This document shows positions 52,801-64,000 of a DNA stretch of 64,000 bases, piece by piece. The stretch is from Trema orientale (lineage: Eukaryota; Streptophyta; Magnoliopsida; Rosales; Cannabaceae). The position numbers and the translations under genes are program-made. Each line of letters opens with the position of its first letter. Within the stretch, counting starts at the first letter, position 1. Location: positions 718,686 through 782,685 of the forward strand of contig JXTC01000073.1 in NCBI GenBank assembly GCA_002914845.1, given 5' to 3'. The notes under the pieces were generated by a model. The model was not told where the DNA came from, did no database searches, and saw only the letters and a list, made by a program, of their open reading frames with translations.

Positions 52801-53448
52801 AGACATCTTATGGGGAAGATAAAGTATTCCCACTCATGGCTTCAAATTGCTCAATTAAAGAGGAATAAAACCTTGTTGATGGAAATTCTTAAAATAAACC
52901 AATGGAAGACTGATGACAAAGTGAAGCTACAGGTTGAAAATAAAGAACTATATGAACTGTTAGATCGTTTAAACAAGAAGGGGAAAACGAGAGAGAGAGA
53001 GATGGAGAGAAAAAACTAAAAGAGTCCCAAAATTGTATTGGTCCTCATAGATGCAGATTGGCTGTCACACTAAACGAAAACATAATTTATCTAGTAGCCT
53101 TCCTATACACATTCCCCCATTATAATCAATTCCTAAAATTTAGGAAATAACAACTACAAGAGAAATTAAAAGGAAAATGAAGAAAACACATAACCACACA
53201 ATCAAATTGCTTTTAACGATATAACCCTCAGTTGGATTGGGGTTCACTGTACACATCTTACGAGGAAGATTAAGTATTCCCCAGTCATGTGTTAAAATTG
53301 CAAAATTGAAGAGGAATAAAGCTCTGTTGACGAAAATTCTTAAAATAAACCCATGACAAAGTGAAGTTGTAGCTTTAAAGACAAAGAACTATCGGAACTG
53401 TTAGATCGTCTAAACAACAATAGGAAAACGAAAGAGAGAGGGGGGGGG

Positions 53449-53479
<31 letters not shown>

Positions 53480-55216
53480 CTAACAGAATCCCAAAATTGT
53501 ATTAGTCCAAGATAGGAGTGAAGTGAACAAAATGAAGCCCTCGTAGATATAGGTTGGTTGTCGCACCAAACGAAAACATATTCTACTTAGTAGCCTTCCT
53601 ATATACCTTCCCCCGTCATAATCAAATTGCTCAATTGAAGACGAATAAAGCCTTGTTGATGAAAATGCTTAAAATAAATTCATGGAAGACTAATGATAAA
53701 GTGAAGCTGGAGCTTGAAGACATAACTTTAGGAATTGTTAGATCCTTTAAACAAAAAAAGTAAAACGAGAGAGAGAGAGAGAGAGAGTGTGAGAGAGAGA
53801 GAGAGGGTACTAAAAAATCCCAAAATTGCATTGGTCCAAGACAGGAGTAAAGTGAAAAAAAAAAGTCCTTGTAGATGCAGGTGCCATATCACACCGAACG
53901 AAGACATAATCTACTTAGTAGCCTTCCTATACACATTCTCTAGTCATAATCAATCCCAAAAATTTATGAAATAACAAATACAAGAGAAATGAAAAGAAAA
54001 ATGAAGAAACTTATAACCACACAATCAGATTGCTTTCAATGAGATCACCCTCTGTTGTATTGGGGTTGACTATAGACATCCTATGGGGGAAGATAAAGTA
54101 TCCCTTAGTCATTGGTTCATATTGCACAATTGAAGAGGAATAAGTTCCTATTAATGAAAATTCTTAAAATAAACCCATGGAAGACTGATGACAAAGTGAA
54201 GCTGCATCTTGAAGACAAACAACTATAAGAACTGTTAGAACGTTTAAACAAGTAAAAGAAAACGAGAGAGAGAGAGAGAAAGCAAAAGAAAGATAGAGGA
54301 AACAAACTAAGTCCCAAAATTGCATAGGCCAAGATAGAGTTGAGTGAAAAAGAGAAGTACTCATATATGCAGGTTCGCTGTCACACCAAACCAAGATATA
54401 ATCTACTTAGTAGCCTTCCTATACACGTTCCCTAGTCACAATAAATCAATAAAATTTAGGAATTAACAAATACAATAGAAATAAAAAAAAAATAAAGAAA
54501 ACATTTAACCACACAATCATATTATATTTGACGATATAAATCTCAGTTAGATTAGGGTTCACTGTAGACATCTTATGGGGAAGAGGAAGTATCACTCTTC
54601 ATGGGGTTCAAATTACTCAATTGAAGACAAATAAAGCCCTATAGATGAAAATTCTTAAAATAAGTACAGGGAAGACTGATGACAAAGTATTAAGAATTGT
54701 AAGATCGTTTAAACAAGAAAAGGAAAATGAGAGAGCAAGATAGAGAAGAGAAAGAGAGAAAGAACTAACAGTCCCAAAATTGCATTGGTCCAAGTCAAGA
54801 GTGGAGGGAAAAACAGAAATCCTCGTAGGTGCAGATTAGCTGTTGCTCAAAACGAAGACATAATCTACATAGTAGCTTTTCTATACACATTCTCTTGTCA
54901 CAATCAAATCCTAAAATTTAAGAAATAACAGATATAAGAGAAATAAAATGGAAAATAAAGAAACATATAACCAATCAATCAGATTACTATCTACGAGATA
55001 TCCCTCAGCTAGATTAGGGTTCACTGTAGACATCTTATGGGAAGATAAAGTATCACTTGTCATGAGTTCAAATTGCTCAATTGAAGAGGAATAAAGCCCT
55101 ATTGAATAAAATTTTCAAAATAAATCTATGCAAGACCAATGACAAAGTGAAGCTGTACCTTGAAGTTAAAGAAATATAAGAAATGTTAGTTCGTTTAAAT
55201 AAGAAAAGAAAAACGA

Positions 55217-55217
55217 N
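55217..55217. other. Single ambiguous base (N) at a GA-tract position
   Basis: The only N seen lies in AAACGANGAAACTAACAG, exactly where the other monomers carry the (GA)n tract. It probably marks an unresolved or collapsed microsatellite in the assembly, so the true length here is unknown. Confidence 0.85.
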
Positions 55218-56619
55218 GAAACTAACAGAGTCCCAAAATTGTATGTCTAAGACAGGAGTGAAACGAAAAAGAGAAGCCATCGTAGATGCAGGTTAGCTAC
55301 AACACCAAACGAAAATAAAATTTACCTAGTAGCCTTCCTATACACTTTCTCCCATCACAATCAATTCCTAAAATTTAAGAAATAATAAATACAAGAGAAA
55401 TAAAAAGAAAAATGAAGAAACATATAACCACACAATTAGATTGCTTTTGACGAGATAACCCATAGTTGGATAAGGGTTCACTATAGGCAGCTTATAGAGA
55501 AGATAAAATATCCCCAGTCATGGGTTCAAATTGCACAATTGAAGGGGAATAAAGCTCTATTGACAAAAATTCTTAAAATAAACCCATGGAAGACTGATGA
55601 TAAAGTGAAGTTGCAGCTTAAGGACAAAGAACTATAGAAACTGTTAGATCATTTAAAAAGAAAAAGAAAACAAGAGAGAGAGAGGAAACTAACAGGGTCC
55701 CAAAATTGCATTAGTCCAAGATAGGAGTGGAGTGAAAAAAAATAAGCCCTCGTAGATACAGGTTCGCTGTCAAACTAAACGAAAATATATTCTACCTAGT
55801 AGCCTTCCTATACACCTTCCTCCATCACAATCAATCCCTAACATTTAGGAAATAACAAATACAAGAGAAAAAAAAGAAAAAAAAAAAGAAATTATATAAT
55901 CATACATTCAGATTTCTTTTGACGATATAACCCTCAGTTCGATTTATATCCCCTGTAGATATCTTATGGGGAAGTAAAAGTATCCGCAGTAATGGGTTCA
56001 AATTGTTCAATTGAAGAGGAATAAAGCCCTATTGACGAAAATTCTCAAAATAAACCCATGGAAGACTGATGACAAAGTAAAGATGCAGCTTGAAAACAAA
56101 AAACTACCGGAACTGTTAGATCGTTTAAGCAAGAAAAAAAATGTGAGAGAGAGAGAGAGAGAGAAAACTAACAGAATCCCAAAATTACATTGGTCGAAGA
56201 CATGAGTGGAGTGAAAAAGAGAGGTCCTCGGACATGCAGGTTGGCTGTCACACCAAACAAAGACATTATTTACCTAATAGTCTTGTGCTATACACATTCC
56301 CATATCACAATCAATTCCTAAAATTTAAGAAATAATAAATACAAGAGAAATAAAGAGAAAAATATAGAAAACATTTAACCACACAATCAGATTACAATTG
56401 ACGAGACAACCCGGAGTTGGATAAGGGTTCACTATAGACGGCTTATGGGGAAGATAAAGTATCCCCCTCATGTGTTCAAATTGCTCAATTGAAGAGGAAT
56501 AAAGACCTGTTGATGAAAATTCTTAAAATGAACTCGTGGAAGAATGATGACAAAGTGAAGCTTCAGCTTGAAGACAAAGAACTTTAGGAATAGTTAGATC
56601 GTTTAAATAAGAAAAGCAA

Positions 56620-56622
<3 letters not shown>

Positions 56623-56691
<69 letters not shown>
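56623..56691. repeat. Longest (GA)n tract in the window (~69 bp)
   Basis: It is an uninterrupted GA dinucleotide run of about 34 repeats at the standard microsatellite position of a monomer. Other long runs occur near 9545-9577, 15901-15941, 23391-23433, 42285-42327 and 47610-47651. Confidence 0.95.
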
Positions 56692-56694
<3 letters not shown>

Positions 56695-58103
56695 ACTAAC
56701 AGAATCCCAAAATTACATTGGTCTGAGACAGGAGTAGAGTGAAAAAGAGAAGTCCTCGTACATGCTGGTCGGCTGTCACACCAAACGAACACATAATCTA
56801 CCTTATAGCCTTCCTATACACATTCCCTAGTCACAATCATTCCCAAAAATTTAAGAAATAACAAATACAAGAAAAATAAAAAAGAAAATAAAGAAAATTT
56901 ATAACCACACAATCATATTGCTTTAGACGACATAACCCTCCGTCGTATTAGGGCTCACTATAGACATCTTATGAGAGAAGATAAAGTATCCCTAGACATT
57001 GGTTCAAATTCCTCAATTGAAGAGGAATAAAGTCCTATTAATGAAAGTTCTTAAAATAAACCCATGGAGAAGACTGATGTCAAAGTGAAGCTGCATCTTG
57101 AAAGTAAACAACTATAAGAACTATTAGAACGTTTAAACAAGAAAAAGGAGAGAGACAGAGACAGAGACAGAGACAGAGGGAGGAAAGTAACTGAGTCCTA
57201 AAATTGCATTGGCCAAGACAGGAGTTGAGTGAAAAAGAGAAGTCGCTATCATACCAAACGAAGACATAATCTACCGAATAGCCTCTCTATACACATTGCC
57301 CTGTCACAATCAGTCAATAAAATTTAAGAAATAACAAATACAATAGAAATAAAAAGAAAATTAAGGAAAACATATAACCACACAATTAGATTGCTTTTGA
57401 CGATATAAACATCAGTTATATTAGGGTTCGATGTAGGCATCTTATGGGAAAAAGAGAGTATCACTCCTCATAGGTTCAAATTACTCAATTGAAGATGAAT
57501 AAAGCCCTGTTGATGAAAATTCTTAAAGTAAATACAGGGAAGATTGATGACAAAGTGAAGTTGAAGCTTGAAGATAAAGAATTATAGGTATTGTTAGATC
57601 ATTAAAACAAGAAAAGGAAAACAAGAGAGCAAAACAGAGAAGAGAGAGAGAGAGAGAGAACTAACAGTCTCAAAATTTCATTGGTCCAAGTTAAGAGTGG
57701 AGTGAAAAACAGAAGTCCTCGTAGGGGTAGGTTAGCTGTCACACCAAACGAAGATATAATCTACCGAGTAACCTTCCTATACACATTCTCTTGTCACAAT
57801 CAAACTCTAAAATTTAAGGAACAACAGACATAAGAGAAATAACATGAAAAATAAAGAAAACATATAACTACTCGATCAGATTACTTTCTACGAGATATTC
57901 CTCAGTTGGATTAGGGTTCACCATAGACATCTTATGGGGAAGATAAAATATCACCTGTCACGGGTTCAATTGAGGAGGAATAAAGTCATGTTGAAGAAAA
58001 GTTTCAAAATAAACCCATGCGACAACGATGACAAAGTGAAACTGCAGCTTGAAGACATAGAACTATAAGAACTGTTAGATCGTTTAAACAAGAAAAGGAA
58101 AAC

Positions 58104-58123
58104 GAAATATATATATATATGTA
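58104..58123. repeat. (AT)n tract replacing the usual (GA)n
   Basis: In this monomer AAAACGAAATATATATATAT leads into GTAGAAAACTAATAGAATCC, so the dinucleotide at the standard position is AT. The rest of the monomer is normal. Confidence 0.85.
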
Positions 58124-61100
58124 GAAAACTAATAGAATCCCAAAATTGCATTTGTCCAAGACAGAAGTGAAGCGAAAATGAGAAGTCTTCGTAGATGCAG
58201 ATTGGCTGTCGCATGAAACGAAGACTTAATTTACCTAGTAGCCTTCCTATACATATTCACCCGTCACAATCAATTCCTAAAATTCAAAAAATAATAAATA
58301 CAAGAGAAATAAAAAGGGAAATAAAGAAAACATATAACCATACAATCAGATTACTTTTGACGAGACAACCCTCAGTTGGATAAGGGTTCATTATAGATAT
58401 CTTATGAAGAAGATAAAAGTATCCCCACTCATAGGTTCAAATTGCTCAATTTAAGATGAAAATTCTTAAAATTAACCGATTGAAGACTGATGACAAAGTG
58501 AAGCTATAGGTTGAAAACAAAGAACTGTTAGATTATTTAAACAAGAAAAAAAAAAAACAAAGGAGAGGGAGAGAGAGAGAACTTGAAGAGTCCAAAAATT
58601 GCATTGGTCTAAGACAGAAGTGGAGCCAAAAAGGGAAATACTAGTAGATGCAGGTCGGCTGTCTCACCAAACGAAGACATATAGAAGACTTATGACAAAG
58701 TGAAGCTGCAGGTTGAAAACAAAGAACTATAGGAACTGTTAGATCGTTCAAACAAGAAAATGAAAACGAGAGAGAGAGAAGATGAGAGAGAGAGAGAACT
58801 AAAAGAGTCACAAAAAAATAAACCAATGGAAGACTGATGACAAAGTGAAGCTGTAGGTTGAAAACAAAGAAATCTAGGAACTGTTAGATCATTTAAATAA
58901 GAAAAGGAAAAAGAGAGAGAGAGAGGGAGGGAGGGGGAGAGAGAACTAAAAGAGTCCCAAAATTGGGAAGTACTCGTAGATATTAGTTGGCTGTTGCGCA
59001 AACAAATACATAATCTACCTGGTAGCCAACCTATAGACATTCCCCTATCAAAATCAATCCCTAAAATTCAAGAAATAACAAATACAAGAGAAATAATAAG
59101 GAAAATAAAGAAAACATATAACCACACAATCAGATTACTTTTGACAAAATAACTCTCAGTTGGATTAGGGTTCACTGTAAATATCTTATGGGGAAGATAA
59201 AATATCCGTAATAAATACCTAGTAGTCTTTCTATAATAGGAGTAGGATAAAATATCTAGTAGTCTTTCTATACACATTCCCAAGTCACAATCAAACCCTA
59301 AAATTTTAGAAATAACAAATGCAAGAGAAATAAAAAGGAAAATAACGAAAACATATAACCACACATTTAAATTGCTTTTGACGAGATAACCCTCAGTTGG
59401 ATTGGGGTTCACTGTAGACATCTTATGGGAGATAAAGTATCCCTAGTCATGGGTTCAAATTGCTCAACTGAAGATTAATAAAGCCCTGTCAATGAAAATT
59501 CTCAAAATAAACCCATAGAAGACTAATGACAAAATGAAGCTGCAGCTTGAAAATAAAACATTATAAGCACTGTTAGATCGTTTAAACAAGAAAAGAAAAA
59601 TGAGAGAGAGAGAGAAAGAGAAAGAGAGAGAAGTACTATAGTCCCAAAATTGCATTGGTCTAAGTAAAGAGTGGAGTGAAAAAGGGAAGTGCTCGTAGGT
59701 GCAGGTTAGCAATCACATGAAACGAAGATATAATCTACCTAGTAACATTCCTGTACATATTTACCAGTCACAATCAATCCCTAAAATTTAAGAAATAATA
59801 AATACAAGATAAATAAAAAGGAAAATAAAGAACATATAACCACACAATCAAATTGCTTTTGACGAGATAACCCTTTGTTGGATTAGGATTTACTGTAGAC
59901 ATCTTATGGGGAAGATAAAGTATCCGCAGTCATGGGTTCAAATTACTCAATTGAAGAGGAATAAAGCCCTCTTCATAAAAATTCTTAAAATAAACCCATT
60001 GAAGACTGATGGCAAAGTGAAGCTGCAGCTTGAAGACAAAGAACTATAAGAACTGTTAGATCATCTAAATAAGAAAAGGAAAACGAGAGAGAGAAAGAAA
60101 GAGGAAACTAATCGAGTCCCAAAATTGCATTAGTCCAAGACAGGAGTAGAGTGAAAAAGAAATTCTCGTAGATACAGGTTGATTGTCGCACCAAAAGAAG
60201 ACATGATCTACCTAATAACCTTCCTATACACATTTCTCCGTCACATTCAATCCCTAAAATCTAAGACATAACAAATAAAAAAGAAATAAACAGGAAAATA
60301 AAGAAAACATATAACCACACAATCAGATTGCTTTTAATGAGATAACCTTCAGTTGGATTGGGGTTCACTGTAGACATCTTATGGGAAAAATAAAGTATCC
60401 CCAGTCAGGGTTCAAATTGCTCAATTGAAGATTAATAAAGCACTGCTAATGAAAATTCTTAAAATAAACTCATGGAAGACTGATGACAAAGTGAAGCTGC
60501 AGCTTGAAGACAAAAAATTATAAGAACTGTTAGATCGTTTAAACAAGAAAAGGAAAATGAGAGAGAGAAAGACGAAAGTAATAAAGTCCCATAATTGCAT
60601 TAGTCCAAGTAAAGAGTGGAGTGAAAAAGAGAAGTCCTCGTAGGTGCAGGTTAGCAATCACATCAAACGAAGACATAATCTACCTAGTAGCCTTCCTGTA
60701 CACATTTATCAGTCACAATCAATCCCTAGAATTTAAGAAATAACAAATACAATAAACATATAACTACACAATCAGATTGCTTTTGACGAGATAACCCTCT
60801 ACTGGATTAGGGTTTACTGTAGATATCTTATGGGGAATATAAAGTATCCGCAGTCATGGGTTCAAATTACCCAATTGCGGAGGAACAAAGCCCTGTTCAT
60901 AAAAATTCTTAAAATAAACACATGGAAGATTGATGGCAAAGTGAAGCTGTAGCTTAAAGACAAAGAACTAAAAGAACTGTTAGATCGTTTAAACAAGAAA
61001 AAGAAAATGAGAGAGAGAAAGAGAGAAGAAACTAATAGAGTCCCAAAATTGCATTGCTCCACGACAAGAGTGTAGTGAAAAAGAAGCTCTCGTAGATGCT

Positions 61101-61810
61101 GGTTGGCTGTCGCACCAAACAAAGACATAATCTACTTAGTAGTCTTCCTATACACATTCGCAAGTCACAATCAAACCCTAAAATTTAAGAAATAACAAAT
61201 ACGAGAGAAATAAAAAATAAAATAAAAAAAACATATAATCACACAATCAGATTGCTTTTGACGAGATAACCCTTAGTTGGATTGGGATTCACTATAGACA
61301 TCTTATGGGAAAGATAAAATATCCCCCGTCATGGGTTCAAATTGCTCAATTGAAAAGGAATCAACCTCTGTTGAGGAAAATTCTTAAAATAAACCCATAG
61401 AAGACTGATGAGAAAGTGAAGCTATAGTCTAAAGTCAAAGAAATATAGAAACTATTAGATTGTTTAAATAATAAAAGGAAAACGAGAGAGAGAAAGAGAA
61501 AGGAAACTAACAGTCTCAAAATTGCATTAGTCCGAGACTAGAGTGGAGTGGAAAAAAGAAATCCTCGTAGATGCAGCTTGGCTGTCGCACCAAAGGAAGC
61601 CATAATCTACCTAGTAGCCTTCCTGTACACATTTACCAGTCACAATCAATCTCTAAAATTTAAGAAATAATAAATATAAGAGAAATGAAAAAGAAAATAA
61701 AGAAAACATATAACCACACAATCAGATTGCTTTTGACGAGATAACCCTCAGTTATATTATGGTTCACTGTAGACATCTTATGGGGAAGATAAAATATCCC
61801 CAATCATGGG

Positions 61811-63258
61811 TATGGCCATGATTGAGCTTTCAGCAACAAGACCTCTTAAATCTTACATTGTTATTTTCCCAAATATTTGAGGGAGCAACAGTTTGACAAG
61901 AATAATGGCACTTTCCTGCATAATGAAAAATACAATGAACCAAATATAAAATGGTCGCATAAGAATATATTCAGTATATGTCACAACGCATCATTTTTTC
62001 CATGAAAAAAATAATTAAATGTAATTTTGAGAAAGCATCATTTTCTGGACAAGCTGCAATTAAAATGTATAGTTGGAAATAATTAAAAAATAAATACTAA
62101 GTTCTTAACCAGAGGGGAAAGAAAAATCATTCAGGCTCCACAACAAGGAATCCAGGATTTTTGCATTTCTATTTAGCTTTTGCCTTTTATTTTCAGAAGC
62201 CAAAAGCCAAGAACAACAATTAGAGCTATCCATGTGATGGGAGCTGTTACTAAATTAAACCTAGTATACCTGCCACAGGAAGTCTTCTACTGAAGGATCA
62301 GACCTTAGCAGAGAAACTATATTGTCTGTTTCAACAAAGAAACAAAAAACCACAGAATCTGTTACTATGTCACAGACGTATGGTTTTCCAGTTAGAATGT
62401 CGTATAGACCCAAAGTACTCCCATGAGTAAAAGTTAGGCATAACGAATGTTTGCTCTTTAACCTCTTACTCATCCACTGCAAAACATGAATATCATTTAG
62501 TGGAACTTTCAATAAGCAACATCAGAAAGTATTGCCAAGATATTCTTTGACTACCTTGACCACCCCATTGGAAATAAGCCAAATACCATTAGGCTTTGAA
62601 CCTTCCCTGTAAAGTGTTACACCACGTAGTTTCATCATTTCTTTGGTTGAACTTTCTAGAGGTTTACAAACAGAAGACGGAAGAGCCCCCATGAAAGGAT
62701 GGACACTAATCATCTCTTATTTTTGGAATTTTTACTAATGGAGGGTTTCTTAGAAGGTTTTTCAAGTCAGTCTGCACAGAATATTTCAAAAATTAGATTC
62801 AAGCAATAAACAGTTACGAACAAATTGCATGAAAAGAAAGCAAAGAGATTATGAACACTTACCTGAACAGCATCATGAAGATGCAACATCTCCTTCTCTT
62901 CCAATATACCAACCTTTTCAAGGTTTTGGACATAATCAATTAGATGGTTCAACACTGAGTATGTTACTTGTCTGGTTTTCACAACACGCAAAACCTGAAA
63001 ATGTTCCAAAGATACCCGGGTTCAAGAAAATTTCCAAATTTAGACACTGAAATAACATTCTCTTGCTTAACTGTCTTTTAACAAAAAGTAGAAAGCGTAA
63101 CTAGAGGGGGAAAAAAATGACTCGAATATAAATCTAATACAATTGGCCAACAAGATATAATTGGGAATTTGAATAACAAACATCTTCCAGAAATGTTCTT
63201 GCTTCTTCTCCTTTTGCCTCACTTTCATTATTGACAATAGAAGCAACATCACTGTCAC
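61811..63258 (-). pseudogene. SOS1: Truncated SOS1 (NHX7) Na+/H+ antiporter gene copy, CNBD exons
   Basis: SOS1 is the plasma-membrane Na+/H+ exchanger of plant salt tolerance; its long cytosolic tail contains a cyclic-nucleotide-binding-like domain. Five minus-strand exons match that tail. 63258 to about 63168: DSDVASIVNNESEAKGEEAR. 62994-62863: VLRVVKTRQVTYSVLNHLID through LHDAVQ. 62771-62555: TDLKNLLRNPPLVKIPKI and MKLRGVTLYREGSKPNGIW. 62476-62270: FTHGSTLGLYDILTGKPYV through DFLWQ. 61915-61811: ESAIILVKLLLPQIF onwards. Acceptors and donors fit for the middle exons. Signs of decay: the third exon is two bases short near 62714 (217 instead of 219), shifting the frame; the last has an in-frame TAA (61853-61855) where the family usually has Gln; the first has no clear donor; and the last stops mid-exon at the satellite edge. 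The membrane part would lie right of the window, and no later exons are seen to the left. Confidence 0.88.
61916..62269 (-). other. Intron of the SOS1 copy
   Basis: It is bounded by GTATAC after the CTGTGGCAG codons and by TTATGCAG before GAAAGTGCC. The sequence is AT-rich with no inserted repeat. Confidence 0.75.
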
Positions 63259-64000
63259 CTAAATGATAAATAGACACAAAGGAAATAATAATTACTTGTC
63301 AAAGTAAAGTAATTACATAACTCGTTCCTTTCCGGTAATGGCATTTTAAGAGCATAAAATAACATAATAATTAAGTACCAAATTCAAAAGAGTAGTTGAT
63401 TGATCAGCTGATTTCCCTTTTCTGGTTGGTAACTGATATTGCACTTCTTAAATAACAAGGCACATATCATTTAGAAGTGCAGGATGGCAAAACAAGATTA
63501 CTCCAGAGTCATTAAAAAAATAGTAATAATAGAATAAATGAAATAAAAACAAACAAAAACGAAAAAGAGAACAAAAACTGAACAAACAATGCAATGCATG
63601 CATGCATAAACACTACACACAAGCACAAATGGTCGTCCTAGCATGCATGTTTTGAACAGATAATAAAGGGAGGTGAATATATGTACCTTCCAATTAAGCT
63701 TCTTTACAGCAAATGTAAAGGAAATATAAGCGTATAATAGACTTATGAACCCACACAATTGCATTTATACATAGAATTAACCACTAGGAAATGAGGCCAG
63801 CTATGTATGAACACATTGTACATGTAATTATGCAGAAAAATGATAAACGTGAACAGCGGCGATGGCTACCTCTAGTTTTTCAATGATTCAAAAATTTTGC
63901 GATGTATAACTACGCATGCTCTTGTGTTGTTAGAGTTTACATGTAATCTATGATTGGATAAATATGTTTCGCTGTCATATTATTAGAAATTTTGCCATAT
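63259..64000 (-). other. Probable upstream intron of the SOS1 copy; no exon seen
   Basis: The acceptor ATTTAG lies just left of 63264. No SOS1 exon of the antiporter or linker region could be found up to the window edge; short frames here are AT-rich and show no family likeness. CATGCATGCATGC near 63595-63606 is a small palindrome-like repeat. Confidence 0.55.

Larger units (their letters stand above)
41712..61811 (+). repeat. Satellite array 2 (same ~480 bp family, same orientation)
   Basis: About 42 monomers carry the same landmarks in the same order as array 1. The array begins abruptly at TAACTCATAGAAGACTGATG against the gypsy element and ends at CAATCATGGGT against an SOS1 exon. GTTCACTGTAGACATCTT-type landmarks recur every 460-507 bases. 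Its monomers tend to keep AAAGGAAAATAAAGAAAAC and CTAGTAGCCTTCC, and it has its own variants (ATCAACCTAGTAG, GTCCCAATCAATAAC) not seen in array 1. The first bases of array 2 lie about 90 bases earlier in the monomer than the last bases of array 1, so the two arrays do not join cleanly. Confidence 0.93.

Noticed and set aside
5726-61811. Satellite monomers as degenerate SINEs
   Set aside because: Only a B-box-like motif is seen. There is no paired A box, poly-A tail or target duplication, and copies are tandem rather than dispersed.
63498-63764. 88-codon hydrophobic minus-strand frame, possibly an SOS1 membrane exon
   Set aside because: Its residues do not match any SOS1 segment; AT-rich intron sequence often gives hydrophobic frames.

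Overview
The window is plant nuclear DNA, most likely from a dicot. Three things point to this: AT-rich, intron-rich sequence; Ty3/gypsy LTR elements of plant type, one with a TGGTATCAGAGC tRNA-Met primer site; and minus-strand exons of the plant Na+/H+ antiporter SOS1 (NHX7) at the right end. I see no intact protein-coding gene. The window is mostly tandem repeat and fossil transposon.

Layout. (1) 1-5722: fossil LTR retroelements. Two ~1.55 kb direct LTR copies (27-1577 and 2661-4800) enclose only ~1.1 kb of 3'-UTR-like sequence. The second copy carries a solo LTR of another family with a 5 bp target duplication. A minus-strand LTR plus leader/gag remnant follows. (2) 5726-27515: satellite array 1, roughly 45 head-to-tail monomers of ~480 bp, each normally with a (GA)n tract at a fixed place; part is organised in five-monomer higher-order units of ~2.44 kb. 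A ~190 bp MITE sits in one monomer. (3) 27516-35763: a low-copy island with pieces of minus-strand host genes, including two diverged copies of one gene 5' end near 29.6 and 34.8 kb, plus one old, isolated satellite monomer near 30.3-30.6 kb. (4) 35764-41711: a broken Ty3/gypsy chromovirus (Tekay/Del-like) with 5' LTR, primer site, gag and pol, ending where array 2 begins. (5) 41712-61811: satellite array 2, same family and orientation, roughly 42 monomers, with a three-monomer higher-order unit of ~1.43 kb in its middle. (6) 61811-64000: exons of a degenerate SOS1 copy on the minus strand, whose last exon is cut by the edge of array 2.

The most notable content is the satellite family itself: two arrays with different higher-order structure, an orphan ancestral-looking monomer between them, a GA microsatellite built into every unit, and an array edge lying inside an SOS1 exon. 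I do not recognise this satellite from memory, and whether it is already described needs a database search. All statements come from reading the sequence; identities and copy numbers are by eye.
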